The position numbers and the translations under genes were made by a program. From the NCBI GenBank assembly GCA_014799505.1, contig JAAVHV010000010.1:30559-85046 (forward strand): a stretch of DNA of 54,488 nucleotides. The letters run 5' to 3'. Below the pieces are notes generated by a model. That model saw nothing but the letters and a program-made list of their open reading frames with translations, was not told the DNA's origin and ran no database searches. Positions within the stretch are counted from its first letter, which is position 1. Each line of letters starts with the position of its first letter. Source of the DNA: Clostridiales bacterium (lineage in GTDB: Bacteria > Bacillota > Clostridia > Oscillospirales > Oscillospiraceae). This document shows, one piece after another, positions 1 to 9,071 of the stretch.

Positions 1-1407
1 GGGTTCCACACCCGCCAGCTCCGTGCCGGTGACGTGGTCTGTCTGGATTTTGGGGATCACTTTGTAGGCCGTCTGACCTTGAACCTGAGCTTTTCGGGCA
101 GCCACCCAGACGCCCCGGCGTGGCTGCGCATCCAATTTGCCGAGCGGGCGCAGGAGCTGTTTGAGGACGCGGACTCCTATCATGGCTGGATCAGCAAGGG
201 CTGGATCCAGCAGGAGCAGATCCACGTGGACGTGCTGCCCGCAACAGTGGCGCTGCCCCGGCGGTACGCGTTTCGGTATGTAAAGCTGACGGTGCTGGAT
301 GTGAGCGGCAAGTACAGCCTGCGGCTGACGGACTGCTTCTGCCGGGAGACCACCTGCGCGGACGCTTCCACGCTCTCGGCCTTTCCTTTGGACGACCCGG
401 AACTGGCCCGGATCGACGCCGTGGCCTGCCGTACATTACGCAGCTGTATGCAGACCGTATTTGAGGACGGCCCAAAGCGTGACCGCCGTCTCTGGCTGGG
501 AGATCTCCGCTTGCAGGCGCTGGCCAGTTACGCCACCTATCGGAACGATGAGCTGGTGAAGCGCTGCCTGTACTTGTTTGCGGGTACCGCCAATGAAGAA
601 GGACGGCTGGCAGCCTGTCTCTTTACCGAGCCGGAGATAGAAGCGGATGACACCTATATGTTCGATTACTCGCTGTTTTTCATCCCTACCCTGCGGGATT
701 ATTGGAACGCCACCGGCGACCGGGAGACGCTGGAGGAGCTTTGGCCCACCGCCCTGCGGCAGGTGGAGCTGGCGCGGAAGTGCTTTGACGATACGGGCTT
801 GATCCGTGACTCCGATGTGCTGGGATGGTGTTTTGTAGACTGGAACCTAAACCTCAACAAGCAGGCCGGCGCCCAAGCCATTTACTTATACTGCCTGAAT
901 GCTCTGAAGGAGCTGGCGGACGAGCTGGGAGAACACGCGCTCAGCGCCCAGCTGAAGGAAGAATATCAGGCAAAAAAAGAGCGGGCTTTTTCCGCCCTCT
1001 GGGATAACGAAAAACAGGTTTTTGTCAGCGGCGCAGACCGTCAAATCTCCTGGGCCAGCCAGGTGTGGATGGTGCTGGCCGGCGTATTGGAGCCGGAGGA
1101 GGGAGCGGCGCTTCTCCAGCGTGTCGCCGCCATGACGGAAGCGGAGAAAATGGTGACGCCATACCTCTACCACCACTATGTGGACGCGCTTCTCTCCGTG
1201 GGAGAACGGGATCAGGCGCTGAATGTGCTTCGCGGCTACTGGGGTGGTATGGTGAAGCAGGGGGCGGACACCTTCTGGGAGCTTTACGATCCCTCCAACC
1301 CCAACGAATCGCCCTATGGCGGGACGATTGTGAATAGTTTCTGCCACGCCTGGAGCTGTACGCCCGCCTACTTCCTGCGGCACCGCTTCCAAATAGGGAC
1401 AGATTAA
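1..1407 (+). CDS. alpha-L-rhamnosidase, 3' part (GH78-like six-hairpin enzyme)
   Basis: Partial gene: the frame is already open at base 1, so the true start lies upstream. About 468 residues are visible. The N-terminal part is a beta-sandwich domain and the rest an alpha/alpha barrel. FEDGPKRDRRLWLGDLRL (about residue 156) is the site of the acidic GPKRDR / GD motif of bacterial rhamnosidases, and ADTFWELYDP matches the conserved W-E loop near the C-terminus. Such enzymes release terminal L-rhamnose from plant glycosides or polysaccharides. No signal peptide can be judged because the start is missing. A hairpin terminator follows directly, yet rhaB continues on the same strand 94 bases later, so the enzyme probably supplies substrate to the rha genes. 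Family assignment is good; exact substrate is unknown. Confidence 0.8.
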   Translation, partial: GFHTRQLRAGDVVCLDFGDHFVGRLTLNLSFSGSHPDAPAWLRIQFAERAQELFEDADSYHGWISKGWIQQEQIHVDVLPATVALPRRYAFRYVKLTVLDVSGKYSLRLTDCFCRETTCADASTLSAFPLDDPELARIDAVACRTLRSCMQTVFEDGPKRDRRLWLGDLRLQALASYATYRNDELVKRCLYLFAGTANEEGRLAACLFTEPEIEADDTYMFDYSLFFIPTLRDYWNATGDRETLEELWPTALRQVELARKCFDDTGLIRDSDVLGWCFVDWNLNLNKQAGAQAIYLYCLNALKELADELGEHALSAQLKEEYQAKKERAFSALWDNEKQVFVSGADRQISWASQVWMVLAGVLEPEEGAALLQRVAAMTEAEKMVTPYLYHHYVDALLSVGERDQALNVLRGYWGGMVKQGADTFWELYDPSNPNESPYGGTIVNSFCHAWSCTPAYFLRHRFQIGTD

Positions 1408-1409
1408 AA

Positions 1410-1442
1410 TGGGCGGTGGCGTGAGCCACCACCCATTTTTTA
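1410..1442 (+). terminator. hairpin terminator after rhamnosidase
   Basis: An 11-bp stem (TGGGCGGTGGC against GCCACCACCCA, one mismatch, GTGA loop) is followed by six T. It sits three bases after the rhamnosidase stop and 60 bases before rhaB, so rhaB may need its own promoter or read-through. Confidence 0.7.
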
Positions 1443-1501
1443 AAAGGCCTTTATTCGAAAGCATCCAAGTATACCGAAAACAATACATGGGAGAAAACAC
1501 T

Positions 1502-2785
1502 ATGAAAAAGCATTTCTTGGCCATTGACATCGGCGCGTCCTCGGGGCGGCACATTGTGGGCTGGCTGGAGGACGGGGCGGTGCAGACAAAGGAGGTCTAC
1601 CGTTTCCCCAACGGGGTGGCGGAGCAGGACAGCCATTTGGCTTGGGACGTGGATGCGCTGCTGTCCCATGTGAAGGAGGGCATCGACCGGGCGCTGGAAC
1701 GGTTCCCGGATATCGAGAGCCTGTCCATCGACACCTGGGGATGCGACTATGTGCTTCTCCAAGGGGAGGACGAAATCCGGCCCTGCTATGCCTACCGGGA
1801 CAGCCGTACCGAAGCAATCATCGACGCGGTGCATGAAAAAATTCCGTTCGAGGAGCTGTACGCCCGCACCGGGTGCCAGTTCCAGCCCTTCAACACCATC
1901 TATCAGCTGTACGACGACCTGCAAAAGGGACGGCTGGAGGGTGTGACGGACTTCCTCATGATTCCGGAATACCTGATGTGGAAGCTCACCGGGGTTAAGG
2001 TCCGGGAGTACACCAACGCCACCACCACCGGGCTGGTGAACGCCGAGACCAGGGAGTTCGATTCGGAAATCGTCCGCCGTCTAGGTCTGCCCGAGGGGCT
2101 GTTCCCCAAACTGAATCAGCCGGGGACAGCCGTTGGAGAATACAAGGGCATCAAGGTGGTGCTGTGCGCCACCCACGACACCGCCTCCGCCGTGGAGGGC
2201 ATCCCCATGGACGGGGAGCAGCTTTATATCTCCTCTGGTACTTGGTCTTTGCTGGGGGTGAAGTCCCCCGCCCCCCTGACAGACGAAAACAGCCGCCTCG
2301 CCAATTATTCCAACGAGGGCGGCGTGGGGTACATTCGCTACCAGAAAAACATCATGGGAATGTGGGTCGTCAACCGCCTTCGGGACGAACTGTGCCCCGA
2401 TAAGCCGTTCCCGGAGATTGTCCGGGCGGCGGAGGAGAGCGCATTTGACGGCGTGGTAGACGCCAATGCCCAGTGCTTCCTGGCTCCGGAAAGCATGAAA
2501 GCCGCCTTTGACGGCACGTTGTCCATCAGGCCGGAAAGCACAGGCGACTACTTCTGCTGTGCCTACCGTTCCCTGGCGTTGAGCTACCGGGACGCTATCC
2601 GGGAGCTGGAGGAAAACACTGGGAAAACCTATGAAAAGCTGTACATTGTGGGCGGTGGGGCAAAGAACGCATTCCTCAATGCTTTGACCCAGGAGGCCAC
2701 GGGCAAAGAGGTCATCGCCCTGCCTATTGAGGCTACTGCGCTGGGCAATCTGAAAATTCAAATGGAGGGGGTCATTTCATGTTAG
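1502..2785 (+). CDS. rhaB: rhamnulokinase, short C-terminus
   Basis: FGGY-family kinase that phosphorylates L-rhamnulose to L-rhamnulose-1-phosphate. The start ATG at 1502 follows GGGAGAAAA and opens with MKKHFLAIDIGASSGRH, the N-terminal phosphate loop. LSIDTWGCDYVLL, ATHDTASAVEGIP and YIVGGGAKNAFLN are the FGGY/actin-fold motifs. The protein has 427 residues where RhaB usually has about 460-490. It stops soon after the conserved EATALGNL segment, in codons that overlap the ribosome binding site and start of the next gene by 7 bases, so the usual last 30 or so residues are missing. Followed by an isomerase, rhaD and fucO, which fixes the pathway. Confidence 0.88.
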   Translation: MKKHFLAIDIGASSGRHIVGWLEDGAVQTKEVYRFPNGVAEQDSHLAWDVDALLSHVKEGIDRALERFPDIESLSIDTWGCDYVLLQGEDEIRPCYAYRDSRTEAIIDAVHEKIPFEELYARTGCQFQPFNTIYQLYDDLQKGRLEGVTDFLMIPEYLMWKLTGVKVREYTNATTTGLVNAETREFDSEIVRRLGLPEGLFPKLNQPGTAVGEYKGIKVVLCATHDTASAVEGIPMDGEQLYISSGTWSLLGVKSPAPLTDENSRLANYSNEGGVGYIRYQKNIMGMWVVNRLRDELCPDKPFPEIVRAAEESAFDGVVDANAQCFLAPESMKAAFDGTLSIRPESTGDYFCCAYRSLALSYRDAIRELEENTGKTYEKLYIVGGGAKNAFLNALTQEATGKEVIALPIEATALGNLKIQMEGVISC

Positions 2786-4197
2786 CTGAAACCAAAGCCC
2801 GGGTGGGCGTTTTCGCCATCGCCCTGGGGGCCTATCTGCCCCAGTTCCCGTCCCTGGTGCCGGAGTTCGAGGGGCAGTACGCCGATTTTAAGAAGACGCT
2901 CCCCGACACCGTGGAGCTCATCGACGGCGGCATCGTTACCACCAAGGAGCTGGCCCAGGCCGCTGGGGACAAGTTCCGCGCCGCAGATGTGGATCTGGTC
3001 ATTTTACAGCTCCTGACTTACGCCACGTCCTACAATATGCTACCCGCTGTCCGGGACCTGGACGTGCCCGTGGTGCTGGTGAACCTCCAAAAAAAGAAGG
3101 CCCCGGACTATGCAAACACCGACACCGCCACCTGGCTGGGCGAGCTGTACGCCTGCGGCGCGGTGGGCGAGATGGTGGCCGACCTGGAGCGGGCTGGGAA
3201 GCGCCACGCGGTGATCACCGGGGTGGTGGAGGGCGGCGATCCCCAGGTGCAGACCGAAATCGAGGACTGGTGCCGTGCGGCCCAGGTGCGCCGCCGTTTC
3301 CGGGACACCAACCTGGCCCAGATCGGCCGGCCCTATCCCGGCATGATGGACCTGTATATCGACGAGACCAACCTCTACCATCGGATGTGGCTGTACACCA
3401 AGCAGTTCGACTGGGAGAAGATGTGGGCCATCGCCGACAACATCACCGATGAGGACGCCATCCGGGCCAAGGCCCAGGATATCCTGGACACCTTCGACAT
3501 CGAGGGCGGCGGCACCATCGAAAAGGTCTGGGACATGGCAAAGTATGTCGTGGCCTTCGAGCAGTGGGTGAAGGACGAGCAGATTGCCTTCGTGGCCTCC
3601 CACTACGATGGCTTCGCACAAGGTAAAGCCGGGGTGCTGGACAGTATGCTGATTCCCGCCTTCTCCATGCTCATCAAGCAGGGCGTGGCCTGCGCCGTGG
3701 AGGGCGACATCAAGGTGGCCATGGCCATGTCCATTCTCAAGACCATCGCCGGTATGGGCCAGCTGTCCGAAATGTACTCCATCGACTTCAACGAGGACAT
3801 CTGCATCATCGGCCACAGCGGCTCCGGCGACGCGGATATCTCCGCAAAAAAGCCCACCATGAAGATCGTTCCCGTGTTCCACGGCAAAACCGGCGGCGGC
3901 TATCTGACCCAGTTCTACCCCCACCTGGGCCCTGTCACCTACCTGGGCATTACCCAGGACAAGGACGGCCATTTCAAGTTTGTGGTGGCCGAGGGCATCA
4001 ACGAGGACGGCCCCATCTTCACCTTCGGCGACACCAATATGCGCACCCGCTTCACCTGCGGGGCGCGGGAGTTCTGCAACCGCTGGAGCGAGGCCGGGCC
4101 CACCCATCACATGGCGGCGGCATCTGGCAGGCATATCGACACGATTTTGAAGGTCGCCAAGATTTTCAACGTGCCGGTGGACATTGTGACAAGATAA
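2779..4197 (+). CDS. L-fucose/L-arabinose isomerase-family protein, probable L-rhamnose isomerase
   Basis: 472 residues. The fold belongs to the AraA/FucI group, not to the TIM-barrel RhaA family. SIDFNEDICIIGHSGSGD (about residues 333-350) carries acidic and His metal-site candidates, and AGPTHHMAAASGRHI near the C-terminus matches the double-His motif of arabinose isomerases. It lies between rhaB and rhaD, and no canonical rhaA is in the window, so by context it should convert L-rhamnose to L-rhamnulose (inference). Start ATG at 2779 follows GGAGGGGG and overlaps the end of rhaB, implying translational coupling. It could also act on L-fucose or L-arabinose. Confidence 0.75.
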   Translation: MLAETKARVGVFAIALGAYLPQFPSLVPEFEGQYADFKKTLPDTVELIDGGIVTTKELAQAAGDKFRAADVDLVILQLLTYATSYNMLPAVRDLDVPVVLVNLQKKKAPDYANTDTATWLGELYACGAVGEMVADLERAGKRHAVITGVVEGGDPQVQTEIEDWCRAAQVRRRFRDTNLAQIGRPYPGMMDLYIDETNLYHRMWLYTKQFDWEKMWAIADNITDEDAIRAKAQDILDTFDIEGGGTIEKVWDMAKYVVAFEQWVKDEQIAFVASHYDGFAQGKAGVLDSMLIPAFSMLIKQGVACAVEGDIKVAMAMSILKTIAGMGQLSEMYSIDFNEDICIIGHSGSGDADISAKKPTMKIVPVFHGKTGGGYLTQFYPHLGPVTYLGITQDKDGHFKFVVAEGINEDGPIFTFGDTNMRTRFTCGAREFCNRWSEAGPTHHMAAASGRHIDTILKVAKIFNVPVDIVTR

Positions 4198-4217
4198 ATG
4201 GAAAGAGGAAAAGGAAT

Positions 4218-5033
4218 ATGAAAAACATTTTAGAGGCACCCTTTCTGGTAGAAATGGTGCGCACCACCACCAATATGTACAATCACGGCTGGGACGAGCG
4301 CAACGGCGGCAACATCAGCTATATGCTGAACGCTGACCAGGTGGCGGAGTACCTGGATGTGAACGCGGTAATCCGGGACATCCCCACCGGTTTTGAGGCC
4401 CCGGCTTTGGACGGGAAGTATTTCCTGGTCACCGGGACGGGCAAGTACTTCAAAAATGTGCAGTATGACCCCGCCCGTAATCTGGGCATCGTCTGCATCA
4501 CCGACGGCGGAAAAAATGCCCAGCTGCTGTGGGGCTTTACCGATGGCGGCAAGTTTACCTCCGAGTTCCCCGCCCACATGATGAGCCACGCCGCCCGGCT
4601 GGCGGTTGACCCGGACAACCGCGTGGTCATGCACTGCCATCCAGCCAACCTGCTGGCCATGACCTATGTCCACGACCTGGACACCAAAGCCTTTACCCGC
4701 ACCCTCTGGCAGATGTGCACCGAGTGCATTGTAGTGTTCCCGGACGGGGTAAACGTGCTGCCCTGGATGCTGTGCGGCACCAATGAGATCGGCGAGGCCA
4801 CGGCGGAGCAGATGAACACCGCCCGCCTCGTGGTGTGGTCCCAGCACGGCATTTACGGCGCGGGGGCCGACCTGGACGAGACCTTCGGCCTCATCGAAAC
4901 AGCGGAGAAGGCGGCGGAGATCTACATGAAGATCGCCCACCTGCCCCTGAAAACTACCATCAGCGATGAGCAGATGTGGCAGCTGGTGGAACACTTCAAG
5001 GTCACACCCAGGGAAGGTTTCCTGGACAAATAA
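4218..5033 (+). CDS. rhaD: rhamnulose-1-phosphate aldolase
   Basis: Class II zinc aldolase that splits L-rhamnulose-1-phosphate into DHAP and L-lactaldehyde. 271 residues against 274 for the E. coli enzyme. SEFPAHMMSH holds the catalytic Glu116. The zinc ligands are His139 and His141 (VMHCHPANL) and His210 (WSQHGIYGAG), matching E117, H141, H143 and H212 of E. coli RhaD. The start ATG at 4218 follows GAGGAAAAGGAAT, 20 bases after the isomerase stop. It is third in the rha operon. Confidence 0.95.
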   Translation: MKNILEAPFLVEMVRTTTNMYNHGWDERNGGNISYMLNADQVAEYLDVNAVIRDIPTGFEAPALDGKYFLVTGTGKYFKNVQYDPARNLGIVCITDGGKNAQLLWGFTDGGKFTSEFPAHMMSHAARLAVDPDNRVVMHCHPANLLAMTYVHDLDTKAFTRTLWQMCTECIVVFPDGVNVLPWMLCGTNEIGEATAEQMNTARLVVWSQHGIYGAGADLDETFGLIETAEKAAEIYMKIAHLPLKTTISDEQMWQLVEHFKVTPREGFLDK

Positions 5034-5057
5034 ATCATCAAACGGAGGTAATTCACT

Positions 5058-6203
5058 ATGGCAGTCAATCGTTTTGTACTCAACGGCATTTCCTATCACG
5101 GCAAGGGCGCGATTCAAGAGATTCCTGGCATCATTCAGGCCAAGGGCTTGAAAAAGGCTTTTGTGGCCTCCGATCCTGATCTGGTGAAGTTCAACGTCAC
5201 CAAGAAGGTCACCGACCTGCTGGACGCCAACGGCATGGCCTACGAGGTCTATTCCGACATCAAGCCCAATCCCACCATCGAGAACGTGAAGTCCGGCGTA
5301 GAAGCCTACAAGAAGTCCGGCGCAGATTATATGATCACCATTGGCGGCGGCTCCTCCATGGACACCGGCAAGGCCATCGGCATTATCATCAATAACCCCG
5401 AGTTCGCCGATGTGCGCTCTCTGGAGGGCGTGGCCCCCACCAAGAACCGCACCGTGTTCACCATCGCCGTCCCCACCACCGCCGGCACCGCCGCCGAGGC
5501 TACCATCAACTACGTCATCACCGACGTGGAGAAGAAGCGTAAGTTCGTGTGCGTGGACGTGAACGACATCCCAGACGTGGCGATCGTGGATCCCGACATG
5601 ATGTCCACCATGCCCAAGGGACTCACCGCCTCCACCGGCATGGACGCCCTGACCCACGCCATTGAGGGCTACACCACCGCCGCCGCCTGGGAGCTGGCCG
5701 ACTGCCTGAACCTGGAGGCCATTAAGCTCATCGCCGCCAATTTGCGCCGCGCCGTGGAGAACGACCCCGAGGGCCGCGAGGGCATGGCCCTGGGCCAGTT
5801 CGTCACCGGCATGGCCTTCTCCAACGTGGGCCTGGGCATTGCCCACTCCATGGCCCACACTCTGGGCGCGGTGTACGACACCCCCCACGGCGTGGCCTGC
5901 GCTATGATGCTCCCCATCGTGATGGAGTACAACCAAGACGCCACCGGCGACAAGTTCAAGCACATCGCCGAGGCCATGGGCGTGGATACCACCGGCATGG
6001 ATCAGGCAACCTACCGCAAGGCCGCCATCGACGCGGTGCGCCAGCTGTCCGTTGACGTGGGCATCCCCACCAGGCTGGAAGCCATGAAGGAGGAGGACCT
6101 GGAGTTCCTGGCCCAGTCCGCCGCCGCCGACGCCTGCGCCCCCGGCAACCCCAAGGCCGCTACCGTAGAGGACTTCAAGGAGCTGTTCCGTAAGATTATG
6201 TAA
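5058..6203 (+). CDS. fucO: lactaldehyde reductase / 1,2-propanediol oxidoreductase
   Basis: Group III iron-dependent alcohol dehydrogenase that reduces L-lactaldehyde to (S)-1,2-propanediol with NADH, the anaerobic redox sink of rhamnose and fucose use. 381 residues. The iron ligands Asp196, His200 (GMDALTHAIEG), His263 and His277 fall at the same positions as in E. coli FucO, and IGGGSSMDTGK at 95-105 is the nucleotide-binding loop. Start follows ACGGAGGTAATTCACT. Last gene of the rha block, 24 bases after rhaD and followed by a terminator. Confidence 0.93.
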   Translation: MAVNRFVLNGISYHGKGAIQEIPGIIQAKGLKKAFVASDPDLVKFNVTKKVTDLLDANGMAYEVYSDIKPNPTIENVKSGVEAYKKSGADYMITIGGGSSMDTGKAIGIIINNPEFADVRSLEGVAPTKNRTVFTIAVPTTAGTAAEATINYVITDVEKKRKFVCVDVNDIPDVAIVDPDMMSTMPKGLTASTGMDALTHAIEGYTTAAAWELADCLNLEAIKLIAANLRRAVENDPEGREGMALGQFVTGMAFSNVGLGIAHSMAHTLGAVYDTPHGVACAMMLPIVMEYNQDATGDKFKHIAEAMGVDTTGMDQATYRKAAIDAVRQLSVDVGIPTRLEAMKEEDLEFLAQSAAADACAPGNPKAATVEDFKELFRKIM

Positions 6204-6255
6204 GCATTTCTATGATATAATCTATATATATTTTTAACGGACAAACTTGGTTTAA

Positions 6256-6286
6256 GGCCCCAGAGGTATTCCTCTGGGGCCGTTTC
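6256..6286 (+). terminator. terminator of the rha operon
   Basis: Perfect 11-bp stem GGCCCCAGAGG / CCTCTGGGGCC with TATT loop, followed by GTTTCC. From here to 6418 (about 130 bases) nothing else is recognised. Confidence 0.75.
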
Positions 6287-6418
6287 CTAATCCAAAATTA
6301 TTGTGTGGGCCGCGGGAAAGGTGTGTGTAGCAGAAATTACAATAATATCTTAGCCCACTGAATTAACTAAAGAAAACAAGAGGATGCAACCTTTTCCCAA
6401 TGTTGTTTACCGGCTCAC

Positions 6419-7117
6419 TCATAATTTGCCCCTTTCGCTGATAAAAGCATTTTGCTCCAGCCGCTGGAGCAGCTTGACCGCGTAATATCCAATTGCCGCA
6501 AAAAGCCCCATCACAGCCAGGTAATCCAGGAAAAACACAGCAAGCGGCTCCTCAAAATCGAAAAATACGAAAGCGGTCCTCAGCGTCATGTATGTGCCGA
6601 TTGCCCGGCGAAAGAAGGCATAAGCACCATATCCGGCAATCAAAACCGCGGCGGCCCGCAGGAGGATCGTCCTCCTGCGGGAATTTGATTCTGTCCGCCG
6701 CCGGAACCTGTTGGTCACCATGCCCCAGTGCATTCCAATGTGGATGCTCATCAGGCAGAACCCCCAGTAGGAGCAGACCATGTGCATGATCCGTGCGAAG
6801 CTGGCCCCTCCTGATATGGGGAGGAAAGAGAACACCGCGCGGGACAGGACGATCCCGCTGACAACCAACCCCAATATCATGAACAGCAGCGCGAAATTGA
6901 CCGCGGTTTGAGCGATCCTGGGCAAGCTCCACCGGCCTTTTGTCAGCCTCTTATACCAGCGCACATTCAGGGCATGATGGCCCAGAAACAAAATAGCCAT
7001 CGCGGTTCCCAGCCATTCGTGGGCCGTCTCGCCAACGAGGGAATAGGCCATCAGGGGCAGCAAAAGGGCTGTCATGGCCAAATCTAACAGAAGACGCAGT
7101 TTTTGTGTGACAGCCAT
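6419..7117 (-). CDS. DUF4405-type cytochrome-b-like membrane protein
   Basis: 232 residues with about five membrane segments. His residues on the helices (GETAHEWLG, FLGHHALN, ARIMHMVCS, MSIHIGMHWG) are spaced as expected for b-type haem ligation, which is the DUF4405 / cytochrome b561-like pattern. Start ATG at 7117 has GAGGAGAT upstream. Last gene of the eight-gene minus-strand redox train, 35 bases after an Fe-S aldo/keto reductase and downstream of a flavodoxin lipoprotein. It may move electrons between the membrane and that external flavoprotein (inference). Specific partner unknown. Confidence 0.65.
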   Translation of the reverse strand: MAVTQKLRLLLDLAMTALLLPLMAYSLVGETAHEWLGTAMAILFLGHHALNVRWYKRLTKGRWSLPRIAQTAVNFALLFMILGLVVSGIVLSRAVFSFLPISGGASFARIMHMVCSYWGFCLMSIHIGMHWGMVTNRFRRRTESNSRRRTILLRAAAVLIAGYGAYAFFRRAIGTYMTLRTAFVFFDFEEPLAVFFLDYLAVMGLFAAIGYYAVKLLQRLEQNAFISERGKL

Positions 7118-7152
7118 AGGAATCTCCTCATGAAAAATAGTTCGGCCTAAAC

Positions 7153-8259
7153 TCAGTGCTCAAATTCCTCCGCCACCTTCACCAGCAGTTCCCGGATGGG
7201 CAGGTGCTGGGGACAGGCGGCCTCGCACTTCCCGCATTTGACGCAGGCGGACGCCTTGCCGTTGTTCACCGTATGGACGTTTTCGTAATAATAGTCGGTG
7301 TTCCAGTTGTGGAATACGTTCTTGGAATTCATGCAGGCAAACAGGTCGGGGATGGAAATCTTCATGGGACAGCCGTCGGTGCAGTAGCGGCAGGCGGTGC
7401 AGGGAATGAGGTTCTGCTCCCGGAACCAGGCTTTTACCTGCTCCACCGCCGCCAGTTCCCGTTCATCCAGCGGCTTGAACTCCTTCATAAAGCCGATGTT
7501 GTCCTCCATCTGGGCCATGTCGCTCATGCCGGACAGCACCATCATGATTCCCTCGTGCCCCGCGGCGAAGCGGATGGCGTAGCTGGCGGGGGAACCGCCG
7601 CCCAGCTCGTCCAAAATGGCACGGGCGCCATCCGGCAGGTTGGTGAGGTTGCCGCCCCGGCAGGGTTCCATGACGATCACCGGCGTGCCGTGCTTCCGGC
7701 ACACCTCCCAGCACTTCTGGGACTGAACGGCGGGATCATCCCAGTCCATGTAGTTGAGCTGGATTTGGACGACCTCCACCTGGGGATACTCGGTCAGGAT
7801 CTGATCCAGTACGCCGGCGGTATCGTGGAAGGAGATACCGAAGTGGCGGATCTTCCCCTCCGCCTTCAGCTCCAGGGCTGTTTCATAGGCCCGGCAGCGT
7901 TTGAACATGGCAAAATTCTCCGCGCTCTGGGCGTGCATGAGGTAGAAGTCAAAGTAATCCACCCCGCAGGCTTCCAGCTGGCTTTCAAAGAAGGGACGGA
8001 TGTCCTCCTCTTTTTTGAAGTAGAAGTTGGTCAGCTTGTCGGTGAGGACGTAGCTGTCCCGTGGGTGGCGGCTGGTGAGACACTCCCGCAGGGCGGTTTC
8101 GCTCTTGGTGCCTACATAGCCGTGGGCGGTGTCGAAGTAGTTGAAGCCGCTTTCCAGAAACGTGTCCACCATGCGGCACATTTCCTCTGTGTTTACTTCA
8201 TTGCCTTTCATGGGCAGGCGCATACAGCCAAACCCAAAGTTTTTCTTGACGCGATCCAT
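7153..8259 (-). CDS. aldo/keto reductase with C-terminal 4Fe-4S domain
   Basis: 368 residues. The AKR barrel begins FGFGCMRLPM, has DTAHGYVGTKSE, and carries HFGISFHDT. The C-terminal part has CTACRYCTDGCP (about 307-318) and CVKCGKCEAACP (about 346-357), two ferredoxin-like Cys clusters. Such fusions are common in clostridia and are thought to couple carbonyl reduction to ferredoxin-type electron carriers. The ATG at 8259 was chosen because GAGGAGGAAAATC precedes it and the barrel motif follows at once; the frame stays open 17 codons further upstream. Second AKR-FeS of this operon; the other is at 10685-11791. Confidence 0.85.
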   Translation of the reverse strand: MDRVKKNFGFGCMRLPMKGNEVNTEEMCRMVDTFLESGFNYFDTAHGYVGTKSETALRECLTSRHPRDSYVLTDKLTNFYFKKEEDIRPFFESQLEACGVDYFDFYLMHAQSAENFAMFKRCRAYETALELKAEGKIRHFGISFHDTAGVLDQILTEYPQVEVVQIQLNYMDWDDPAVQSQKCWEVCRKHGTPVIVMEPCRGGNLTNLPDGARAILDELGGGSPASYAIRFAAGHEGIMMVLSGMSDMAQMEDNIGFMKEFKPLDERELAAVEQVKAWFREQNLIPCTACRYCTDGCPMKISIPDLFACMNSKNVFHNWNTDYYYENVHTVNNGKASACVKCGKCEAACPQHLPIRELLVKVAEEFEH

Positions 8260-8279
8260 GATTTTCCTCCTCAAATTGT

Positions 8280-9047
8280 TTACGATCCTAAATTCAAACC
8301 GTTCAGCCACTCCTGCACATCTGCCTGCGCCCCGGAAACGGCGGAACCGCGCACCGCCAGCCCGTCCAGCAGTTCAGCGCCGGGGCACAGCGCGGCGATG
8401 TCCTGGGGGCCCCGGCCCAAGCCGCTGCCCTCGTGGGAGCAGAAGGGGACGATGGTCTTGCCGGTGAAGTCATATTCCTCCAGGAAGCCCTTTACCGCTT
8501 GGGGCAAGGTGCCCCACCAGTTGGGGAAGCCCAGGAAAATCACGCCGTACTGATCCATATTCTCCGCATGGGAGGACAGGTCGGGTCGCTCGTTGTTGCT
8601 CTGCTCCTCTTTTGCCAAATCGGTGGTGTCCCGGTAAGTCACAGGGTACTCTTTTTCTGTGATGATCTGGAACAGGTCGCCCCCCGTTTCTTCTGCGACG
8701 AACTCCGCCAGATACTGCATATTGCCCACCAGCTCGCCGTCCCGGACGTTGATGCTGGCGGAGGAGGACGCGTCCACGCCGTCCGCAAAGGGGGTGACGC
8801 CCACCCGGGAGAACCAGACCACCAGGATATTGCTCCTGGAAGCGGTGGGTGTCTCAGAGGGGGCATTCTCCGAAGTTCCAACAGTCTCCGCAGGGGTGGG
8901 CTTGTCCGTTTCCGAGGTTTGGCCGCTCTGGGCGGGCGAGACAGTTGGCGCAGCGCTGTTCTCAGAGGCGGGAGCACCACAGGCGGCCAGTGTCAGGGTC
9001 AATAGGAGGGAAGTTGCCAAAAGCGCGGAAGTCAGTCTGTTTTTCAT
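8280..9047 (-). CDS. flavodoxin-domain lipoprotein
   Basis: 255 residues. A lipoprotein signal peptide ends at LAAC (Cys23) and is followed by a 45-residue Ser/Thr/Pro-rich linker. The flavodoxin fold starts at NILVVWFSRVG, followed by the aromatic loops FLGFPNWWGTLP and the PFCSHEGSGLGRG segment. The protein should be anchored outside the membrane with bound FMN. Stop is 20 bases before the downstream AKR gene and start is 24 bases after the CMD-like gene, so it is inside the LysR-linked operon. Substrate or redox partner is unknown; the DUF4405 membrane protein two genes on is the obvious candidate. Confidence 0.85.
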   Translation of the reverse strand: MKNRLTSALLATSLLLTLTLAACGAPASENSAAPTVSPAQSGQTSETDKPTPAETVGTSENAPSETPTASRSNILVVWFSRVGVTPFADGVDASSSASINVRDGELVGNMQYLAEFVAEETGGDLFQIITEKEYPVTYRDTTDLAKEEQSNNERPDLSSHAENMDQYGVIFLGFPNWWGTLPQAVKGFLEEYDFTGKTIVPFCSHEGSGLGRGPQDIAALCPGAELLDGLAVRGSAVSGAQADVQEWLNGLNLGS

Positions 9048-9071
9048 GGTTTCATGCCTTCTTTTGATCGA

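Noticed and set aside
4230-5963. A 577-codon open frame opposite rhaD and fucO
   Set aside because: Spans two well-supported genes on the other strand and reads as His/Gly/Val-rich filler.
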